Positions 55,630-64,000 of a DNA stretch of 64,000 nt are shown one piece after another. The position numbers and the translations under genes are program-made. Every line of letters begins with the position of its first letter. The first letter of the stretch is position 1. The notes below the pieces were generated by a model. That model was not told the DNA's origin. It saw only the letters and a program-made list of their open reading frames with translations, and did not search any database. The stretch spans positions 1-64,000 of the forward strand of contig NBIV01000277.1 in NCBI GenBank assembly GCA_003194525.1, given 5' to 3'. This DNA is from Gracilariopsis chorda. Taxonomy: Eukaryota > Rhodophyta > Florideophyceae > Gracilariales > Gracilariaceae.

Positions 55630-58290
55630 GTGTCTATTATCTGGTAGGGTACAGTATGTGTCCGAAAAGGGATGCCTTGCTGTGCCATGGGCTCTGAAGA
55701 CCTTCCTGGCTTATCTTCAAGAGGTACATTTCACCGTCCATGCCAATCATTCTTGCCTCCGCTGGCTTCCTTCAATGTCCGAGCCATCGAAGCGCTTAAT
55801 GCCCTGGCGCTTACGCCTTTCCGAATTTGACTTCAATGTAAAGTACAAGAAGGGCCGTTCCGACGTCCATGCACATGCGCTCTCGTGGTTCAATACAGTG
55901 GGAGAAACCCCCCCAGATATCGAAAACAAAAACCCCTGTTTCATGACAGAGAAAATTCCTCTTGTGGATCCCAGCTCCAAAGCGGAACATGTATTCGACG
56001 ACGAAGACAAACTCATTTTGAAGCTCTTGATAGCGCAGTCCACCAATACGGACTCATTCCAGCAGATCGAGTGTTTTTCGTTGCACGAGCTCCTTCTTAA
56101 ACCAACCCACAGATGACTTCTGCACAGCAATAGGCTCCCACCATAGCGGGAGGAAGGGTTACCATTTTGTATTGATGAACAAGGGGTCATAATTTGTACT
56201 ATCGAATCAACGTATCAAATCGTGATTCCACACGTCCTGAATAGTGGCGTTTTGCATCTAGTGCACTACCGCCAACTATCTGGACATGCAGGCGGACCTA
56301 CGCTCTATCTTATGCTCAGAAGAGACTTTTATTTGCCAACAATGGCGATGGACTGACACGCTACCGCGAAGTTTTGCACATTATGCGCGGGGAGTAGAAT
56401 CGAATTTTGGAAATGGAAACGGCCTCTAAAACTACTTCCGGTGAAAGCGCCCTTGGAGTACGTCAGCACTGAAATCTTGGACGAGCTGATGGGCCCCAAG
56501 CATGGAAAGAAGTACCTATTGGTGATGACCTACCGCTCTTCGAAGCTAACCCGAACAGTCCCGCTCAAGCAGATCTCTGCCGCTATCATTGCGCAAGTAT
56601 TGATCAAAGAATGGGTTTGTATGCACGGTCCGCCGTTGAATCGGCTATCAGATACTGGGAGGCAATTTGTTTTGAAGTTCTTCGAAGGTGTATGCCGCAT
56701 GTTCTGCGTGAGAAACGTGTCTACCACGACCTACCAACCGCAAACAAACGAAAAGGTTGAACGCTTTACTCGCACACTTCTCGCCGCTTTTCGGCATTAA
56801 GTCACGGACCGCCCCAGAAATTGGTATCTTTACACAGATGAGCTATGCAGCGCCAACAACACGCAGGTCCACTCAAACACGAAGATGGTCCCATTCGAGC
56901 TGGTTCTATCTCGCCGCCAACCGGCACGACCATTGAAGCAGGAAAAAAAAAGCAAATGAGACATGCCGACAGCTGCGAAGCACCATCTAAATTGGAGGGA
57001 CGTCTTAAGGACATGCACGGAACAGGCGGGAAGGGAATTGCAAAAGGCACACGCCCGCTGCAAGCGGAATTATGACGCTATTCTGCGCCCAATAGATCCC
57101 GATATCCTAGTTGTTGGCAACGTCTGCATTCTTTTTGAGTGAACAGACGGGAACACACCCGATAGAAAGAGCTCTGGAGAAGGACCAAGCTATCCCCAGT
57201 AGTACGTGATCCGTTTGAGATAATCGAGCTTGACTTGGAAACGATGGTGATCCGTAGACACGATGATTTCGAAAGAATCTCATTCGATCGTCTTGTGACA
57301 GCCCCACACCCTGATTGAGAGGGAACCCCGTTAGCAGCCGCTGCTGATCAGCGAGAGAAATTTGACCGTGTGACCACGGAAGTGGTAGTGGCATCACAGC
57401 CAATCAGCAACCCGGAGGTGTCCGACATTTCGCCTCCCGGGTGAGCCGGTGTACAAACCTCACCCACTGGCACTGTAAGCACGGTGTCCTGCCACAAGTC
57501 GGCACGGCATGGCCACGGGGAAGATATCCTGCAGACAGGGCCGGATAGTGGCGCCGTCAAACGCGACGTGCTACAGAGAAGTCCCACGGAGACCGTTTAT
57601 CGGTCAGTTCAAAGTGGCGCTCACGCCGTTCTGCCTCCCCGTGGAAAGAGCGTTCTCACTGAGCATCAACAATCTCGTGGAGAGGAAGGTACCGCTGATC
57701 ACAGCATCAAGGAATTGAGACGGTAAGCCTACCTCGGAATGGAAAGGAACTCCAAAGGGAGGAAGTCGTGAGCGTTTATCCTATGTTGTTGGACATACGG
57801 ACATAGACCCAGGTCGTCATTGCCACCACTCCACTGACATTTTCTGATAATGGTTCATCCTAAAGCCACCCAAGTTAAACTCGAACATCACAGACCCTTC
57901 TAGAGAAGACCAACCGAGGCGTATAGTAGCCGCAAGGGGTTTGTCGTCTACGACGCTTTCCAATACGAATTCTAGTTGAAACGGGATTTGCTCGGAAATA
58001 TCTATTGATACACAGAAGCCCATGGAAAACAAACGCATCTCCAAAAGTAACGAATCCAACCCCGCCGCAGTTCAATGAGGGAATATCCCCGCGATGGGAG
58101 GATCCCCGAAGGCACCAACCCAAGAAAGCGTGGAGGAGTACGTCATTAACCGCATTGTATATAGCGCTCCAGACGAGGATAACCTCAAGATGCGATATCG
58201 GGCACGATCGGACCGCTACCCGCCCAAAGCGGACACTTGGGAACCTATCGAGAATCTAACTCAGTCGCATGTGGTGCGCAATCTCTGACG
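55630..58290 (+). mobile_element. Ty3/gypsy chromovirus-type remnant: RNase H, integrase, chromodomain, fossil
   Basis: The RNase H end at about 55630-55900 carries FTVHANHSCLRWLPSMSEPS and VKYKKGRSDVHAHALSW. The integrase core at 56441-56800 reads STEILDELMGPKHGKKYLLV and DTGRQFVLKFFEGV, ending TYQPQTNEKVERFTRTLL. A chromodomain-like module at 58094-58288 (EEYVINRIVYSAP, YPPKADTWEPIENL) is typical of the chromovirus branch. RT and gag are missing at the 5' side and no LTR was recognised. It has many breaks and looks old. Confidence 0.85.
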
Positions 58291-61200
58291 GAAGAAGCGG
58301 CCATTAGTCGCAAATTTGATTGAAACTTTCGTCGGGCGGTCAATAGACATGCTAGACATGGAAGCTATGGAACACTAAGGTGGAATGAAATGGAATACTA
58401 CTGACCACAGAGAAAGAATGAAGACTGGAGATAGTTGCAGTAAGACCTGAGAGAAAGCTAAGTTTATTAGTCAGGGATTACCTTAGTCTAGGCGCAAGTT
58501 GGCTCGCGATGAAGTCGCTCAGGTAGGCGCTCAGGCGCTTGGGTCCTGTGAATTTTGTCTCAAGTTGTTGCGCAGTAGCTTGAGCTTCTGCTGACGGTCG
58601 CCACGGACTATGCTTTGTGAAATGTAGGCCTTCTCGAGGAACCGCCTCAGTAATTCAAGTTCGGCCTCGCAGTCCACAGTACTCTGCTTTGGTGGCTGGT
58701 AGGCCAGGCTCGTCGGTTGAAGAGCCTCTGCGATGTGGTGGTCAGAAGCCTGAGCATCAGTCTCCATCTCGTAAGGCTCATTTTCGTAGCCGACGTTTTT
58801 CTCCACGGACATGTAGTCCATCAACTTTGCCTTCGGCTCGTAGACGTAGCCCGTGGTCTGATTGGAGGTTTTGCATGCGGATTCTGCCGCAGGTAACTAG
58901 CGTGCTCGAATGTCACGCTCTGACGCGTCCATGGATCATACCACATGAAGTAACCAGATTTTGCTGTCCGTCCGGGAGAATACTCGTGTGGTTGCGCGCA
59001 CCTGCCAGGTTCTGCTTCATCAGTTGGAACCAGATCCTAGTTAACCTGGTCCATAACTTCCATTAAGTGACGGAAGTCCTCCTGGTTATCCCGTGACCTA
59101 AGCACGACGAGAAGGTCGAAACGTCTCGCGTACTACTGAGCTGTCAGACTTATGTACAACTATCCGTGCGTTTCATACGCATCCCAAAGGACGCCAATTG
59201 CCATCTTGGGTATGAAGCCCGTGACTGATACGACCCAGAGTGCGCAATATGGATTATTGACTGGATGAGATTCGACGTATGTCAGCACCCGAGGTAACTT
59301 TACAGGAAAGCCACGAAAAGACTCGATTCCAGCGCAGTATTCTAGAATAGGGGCGTATCGGCCAACCAGAGAAGCAGAACGGACGCGAATACTCTCGAGC
59401 GTTTGATAAGTGACCACATATTCCAGTCTGAACTAAGTTCGCAATTCCCACGGGAAAAAAACTCAAAGGGAATTTCGCGTTTGCAAAGCTAACAGAACTC
59501 CGCGCGGAGCAGTGGTTGCTGGAAATACAGGTCTTCCCGTGGCACACCGCGAACGGCCCGCCATCAGCTTGTTCGAAGTTCTCCGAGTGTTTCCACGTAG
59601 GCTTACGCTTCGCTGTTGCTTCTGTCAAATTCCGAGTCGTCATCCAGAGGGATAGTTTCAATGATTCTGCGCACTCGCTGGTGCTTCATATTTGAAAAGC
59701 GGACAGGCGCCTTCCTCATGCGCTCGTTTCCAAATCGCGCTATCGCGTTATTCCGGAGCGCACAATGTTCGACCCAGTCGTCCGTGTAAATCACATGGAT
59801 TGGGAGCTCATCGGGCAGGGGCCCAGCTATAACCTAGTGGTTAATAACATTGTCGTCTGGAAACGATGGTAGACCAAACCACGGGGCTTCGGCAAAGACG
59901 CTCAGGTGGTTGAATGGGTCTCGGCTCATTAAGTCTGCCCGGTGCGGGAATGTTTGCTGTTGACGGCGTTGATGAGGGCACATTACCGCGGTGTTCGATA
60001 TGTATGCCAGCATAGACGGCTGAGTTTGAGGGAACGGTGCCGTCTGAGAAATCGGTACAGGACCGAAAGTTGACGCGGAAGGTTGCTCTTGTTTAAAGAT
60101 TGGCTCTTGGAGGATTTTTTCATCGTTCGGTAGAGCGAAGAATTTTTGAGGTGTTCGTTTGACTGTGTGTCGGGGCCATCCGAAGAAGTATGGGATGTCT
60201 CCATTAATCGCTGCTTATATCAGCGGTTAGCATCGACAAGCTCCGCTTTTAATGGGGGATATGTGGCGTCAGGAGTATTCGATGATGCGAGCTGCACTCT
60301 TGGCCTAGGTTTCTGACGAAGATTCATACCAGGTTGGTAGTTCCGGGTATCTGGAGATACACATATGAGCAATTAGGGGGAACATGGAAGCCCACCATTC
60401 GTATATCGATTTCACCACTAATTTGGTTTTCGCACATTAGGTGCTTGCCACAACACACATGCCCAGAATATCTAGATCTTTTTCCATTATAAATAGCTAG
60501 AAGTAACCGTCCGTGCAGTAGTTAGCCGCAAACGTTTGGAACTGTTCAGTAAACGGACAGACATATGGGCATGAACCCAACTCCCTAATCTTGGATCCTC
60601 ATTCGGATTTCCGAAAAGGTCTTCGACTTGCGGTTCCTTGCGGCAACCCATGCACCATACTCAACGTGTTTACCCATGGTCACACGTATTGTTCCACACC
60701 CGCCGCTCGCGATACCTGTAGGACTTCGTCGCCGGAAGCTGCAACCCAACTTGTAGGGTTATTTGCGCAGATCACCGCGAGCTACCGAATCCCCCCAAAT
60801 GGAGTGCTGTGGATACGGCAGCGTGAAGCATTTTGCTATTTCTTCGTCTTCTTCAATCTATAATGAGCTGAGAGACTCTCATGGAACTCATGTCGCCTCT
60901 TAGTTGATCTCGTATTCCCTGTGTTTGGATTTGTTCTTCTTCGGGAATCAAAAACGATGGTAGATTGTAACCTATCTACATGTGGCGTTGGTAATTCGGC
61001 TCCTGGGATCATTAGCGATTCTCCAGCGGTGAAAGCTTTTGGCCCGGCTCCATGATATTTCATCAACGCTCTTATAGCTTATTCGCTCATTCCATATGCC
61101 ACCTTGTGCATCTCTTTGCACGATCCATTGCAATTAGCCCATGATGCAAATTCTTGCGCTCACTCTTACTGCCTTTCTCTTGTGATGTTCGTTCTTTTGC

Positions 61201-61300
61201 TGAAGGTTTATGAGCTAATTGCTCTGAATTGGTATTTTTATCCTCCAAGACCGACATATGTCTTTGCTGCGCTGTTCAAGGACTAATCTGAACGCTGCTA
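58291..61300. other. unassigned, partly coding-like sequence
   Basis: Several minus-strand frames have coding-like composition but no family that I can name: 58531-58824 (acidic, MMDYMSVEKNVGYENEPYEM), 59160-59417, 59603-59794 (MIYTDDWVEHCALRNNAIAR) and 60836-61066. A disordered Pro/Gln/Ser-rich stretch lies on the minus strand near 59.95-60.2 kb. Remnants of another retroelement or of accessory transposon ORFs are likely, but I see no diagnostic motif. Confidence 0.35.
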
Positions 61301-61316
61301 TGTTTTTCAGGGTCCA

Positions 61317-62940
61317 TTAAACGCAGTCCACGCACCAATAAAGATGGAAAAGAGCTTTTAATGAAAAATGCTGTCCGATGACACTCTTTAGCTGGGAGAT
61401 TCTCTGTACATCCTCTGCATACAAGGTAGCTACGCTTACTATATGAGCGCAAGAAAAGCCATTGGATACTGGCCTGCAGAAGGTACACCGTGCCTTCAAA
61501 ACACTTCGAGAACCACCACCTTCTCAAGGAAGCTCTATCAAGCAAAGGAATACCTCAAAGACAGGACGAGTATGCTTAACATATAGACTTATGTGCGGAA
61601 CGTTGAAAACACCAACAGGGGTCATAATACGGCTTGATATACCAAGAGGTGACATCCATTCTGCAGAAAGTTCGCAACCTTTGCCCAAGTGCGTTCCTCT
61701 AGTACGAAATCGAGAAGTATTCAAGAAAATGACATCCAGGAAAAACTTCAGAGCGTATAAGGTGTGGTCAACGCATAGCTTTGGAAAGCAGCGGTAGTAA
61801 TTCCAAGAGAAGAGAAAGATAGTTGACAGAAATAAGGTGCTTTCTTGTGAAGCTTGTTGCAGAGTCGTGTCTACCGCCATTTGGTTAGCTCTGACATCTC
61901 TTCTGAAACATCAAATATTGGAATTCTTCTCCGTAAAATTCTATGTCAAAACATTGAGTTTGCAGATTCAGAATACCCTGTACCTTGAAACAAGAATGTA
62001 ATTGGCATGGAAAGTTTCTTGTACAATGTGACCACAAAGGACGTATTCTGTCGATACAGAAAAGAGTACCATCGCGGCAAATGACGGTTGAACGCTAGAA
62101 AATACTTCCACTCAAAGTTTTTCCTGCGTTGATCAAGCTTTTTCAAGCTGTTAGATCCCGGAATAGAATACAGATAACTGTTCATATCCTCACAAAAGGA
62201 TGACCTCGATATCGTAGCGTACCATTCTGTCACATTCTTCACTTGATTCTTATTTAGATGCCACTCGTCCAAGCAGAGAAGGCGGTTTGGAAGAGCCTTC
62301 TTAACCGCGGCTATTAGTGCTGCATTTTGACCAATAAACGCCATTCCTGACGATACCGGCACAACTGACATAAAATTCTGTAACATTCACGTAAAACTAT
62401 CCTCCGTTTTGGTAGGTATGAACTCCATGCAGAAAGTGCACACTTGCCCAGATTGTGAGCGAACATTGATACACATCAAAAGATAACTGAACCTGTTGGC
62501 AATCTTCCAATTTATAGAAATTTCTGGAATTATGCCATACCTCTTGTAGTCGCATACCCAGTCTTCCAGCATTCACGCTGTAAAGTGCATGCTGTTTGTG
62601 CCAGTTGTAGGAAAGAATACCATGTGTGCCGGGCTTCTCTCATGTAGTGCAGACATGGCATGGACATGACGAAAACATTCTTCATACCTTCGACTGCTTT
62701 TGTTTTTCATGTACTTCAGGTGCTTTTTCAGGCTCTCACCATCAATGGTGATCTGAGAGTTGTCGTTTACATAGCGAAAAACATCTTCTTATCCCATACG
62801 AGGCTAACTGTGCATCTTCTTGGCCTCTTGAAGTGTTTCAAAGGGCAAAAAAGCTCGTTACCAAGTCTCTTCTGGCTCGTTACAGAGAAAAGCACTAGAT
62901 GTATCGTACGTGTATCGCCATCGTTTTACCTTATTTGCAG
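61317..62940 (-). pseudogene. MULE (Mutator-like) transposase with SWIM zinc finger
   Basis: A DDE cut-and-paste transposase read on the minus strand. A FAR1-like N-terminal stretch (LPFETLQEAKK, about 62840-62870) precedes the MULE core. In the core, NRFSYLLMCINV...TKTEDSFT (62387-62500) leads into GQNAALIAAVKKALPNRLLC (about 62280-62335) and LDEWHLNKNQVKNV. A conserved GTGYSESANSMF lies at 61946-61984. Near 61440-61499 RCTFCRPVSNGFSCAHIVSV fits a SWIM finger that follows MULE cores. A TGA at 62384-62386 stands where the family has Trp (SFTWLL-type motif), and the SWIM part lies in another frame, so it is inactive. Terminal inverted repeats were not recognised. Confidence 0.8.
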
Positions 62941-62960
62941 TGATGTCTTATGTATGTATG

Positions 62961-63217
62961 TGTAACGAACTAGTCAATACTACAAGCTAGACTGTCTGTT
63001 ATTGTCACTACAATACTTTAACGTTACGCTATAAGCCAGAACAGCGTCACAGCACAACCAATCTTAGCTACAAGCTCTCTCCGAGGAGGAATATAAATAA
63101 AGAGGCACGACCTCGCCTGCTCCTCCTGAAAGTAAGGCCAGCCAGTCAGACCTCGAACTTATTCTCGAGACCAGCGATACCTTCATCCTACACCCTAGGT
63201 CTCCTTTCTGTAGTACA
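62961..63217 (+). repeat. 5' LTR of the right-edge gypsy
   Basis: TG...CA ends, 257 bp, homologous to 14719-14960 with the shared AATATAAATAAAGAG block. The conserved TTTRGTAGCATC follows directly. Confidence 0.75.
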
Positions 63218-64000
63218 TTTGGTAGCATCAGCTTTCGTTCCTCACCGCTGGAACTCATTACCGCAACAACGTTGCTTTTTTGTCATGCCGCTGGCCTGTC
63301 AGTCCCAACTTGGTCGCCGAGGTTCCACTCCGACTCCACCGTCTCAAGCCGTCTCCTCTAATCGCTCTGGCTCTCAACCGATAGCACAGACGCAGACCTA
63401 AACTGACTATGACAGCGTTTCATCAGCGGCGCCGTCACCTGCCCCTATCTTTCATTCGGACCACCCTGTAGGCACTGCAAACCAGAATCCATCCGCCAAT
63501 TCCAGAAACACGGCTGCCTTGGAGCTCGCTTCCAACCGCTCAGGTTCCGAAGCTCCTCCAACAGCACTGCTCTTCATGATTAAGGAGCAGCAAACCACGA
63601 TGTCTATGGTAGTCTCTCAGCTGCAGGCGTTGCAGAACCGCCTCGATGTCGCACCTAGACCTCTATCACTACCTCTCGTTCCCGAAAGAGAGCTTTTCAG
63701 AGAAGCAGCGCCGCACGTTAGAAACCATTCTGGCCCAAATAATTCTCTCTTACAGGTTCTGAAGTCTTCTAACGTTTCTACATACCATGGACGCGACAGC
63801 TAGCGAACCTCGATCAAGGTCCGATCTTTTGTTTCGAACGTTCGCAAAGTCACCAGTCTCTGTCCGTCCATCACCAACTCACAGGAAATGCACATCGTGG
63901 CCTGCCTTTTGCGTGACAATGCAGATCATTGGTACTCACGTTCAACGCGAGAAGGCACGAGCTTCCAGAACCTCGACGAACTGCAGTCCGCAATGTTCTC
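62961..64000 (+). mobile_element. Ty3/gypsy LTR retrotransposon, 5' LTR and gag, runs off the window; fossil
   Basis: The 5' LTR is 62961-63217 (257 bp, TGTAACGAAC...TAGTACA), containing AATATAAATAAAGAG. A primer-site-like TTTGGTAGCATCAGC follows. Gag begins at about 63284 (MPLACQSQLGRRGSTPTPPS) and includes QVLKSSNVSTYHGRDS and, further on, ACLLRDNADHWYS. These match QVLKSSNFLPYCGKDH and VCLLRDHADLWYN in the gag of the 8.8-13.0 kb element, so the two belong to one family. It is broken at least once in the visible part. Pol lies beyond the window. Confidence 0.85.

Overview
This is a eukaryotic, transposon-dominated window, with no operon structure and no bacterial-type genes. The layout (few intron signs, a nuclear protein kinase, two LTR superfamilies, a Helitron, pogo, CACTA-like and MULE transposases) suits a repeat-rich, intron-poor protist or alga. 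A florideophyte red alga is my guess, and it is weakly supported. Only three to five stretches look like host sequence: a secreted zinc-dependent phospholipase C-like gene that is now a fossil, a CK1/VRK-like protein kinase, an Ala/Pro-repeat ORF, and a few unidentified ORFs.

Layout. 1-2157: fossil Copia (-). About 2.4-5.4 kb: fossil Gypsy (+). 5.4-8.7 kb: unassigned sequence with an Ala/Pro minisatellite ORF. 8.76-13.03 kb: Gypsy (-) with a recognisable 5' LTR, lying against an older Gypsy tail (+, 13.03-14.96 kb). 15.2-16.96 kb: a pogo/Tigger transposase (-). 16,933-48,425: a giant inverted duplication with arms of about 7.15 kb (16,933-24,081 and 41,279-48,425), more than 99% alike by inspection, around a 17.2 kb spacer. 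The spacer holds a telomere-like repeat, the phospholipase C fossil split by a 5.4 kb Copia (itself hit by a 0.7 kb TRIM-like element), and a Helitron array. 48.8-49.6 kb: kinase. 50.7-55 kb: CACTA/Plavaka-like transposase with a divergent ORF. 55.6-58.3 kb: Gypsy tail with chromodomain. 58.3-61.3 kb: unassigned. 61.3-62.9 kb: MULE transposase (-). 62.96 kb to the end: 5' LTR and gag of another Gypsy.

The most striking structure is the Helitron block at 33,144-43,308. It holds five head-to-tail units, each ending in a GC-rich hairpin plus CTTG: one autonomous unit (6.7 kb), two short units, one internally deleted derivative, and one more short unit. The autonomous unit keeps one reading frame of about 1,812 codons (CCHC knuckle, HUH/Y2 Rep, PIF1-type helicase), crossed by three single in-frame stops, one of each kind. 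The inner breakpoint of the inverted duplication lies inside the deleted unit. The outer breakpoint lies at the start of the pogo transposase.

The elements act independently. Their nesting order gives a relative history: host gene, Copia insertion, TRIM insertion; Helitron concatemer; then a recent inverted duplication that copied part of the concatemer and about 5 kb beyond it.
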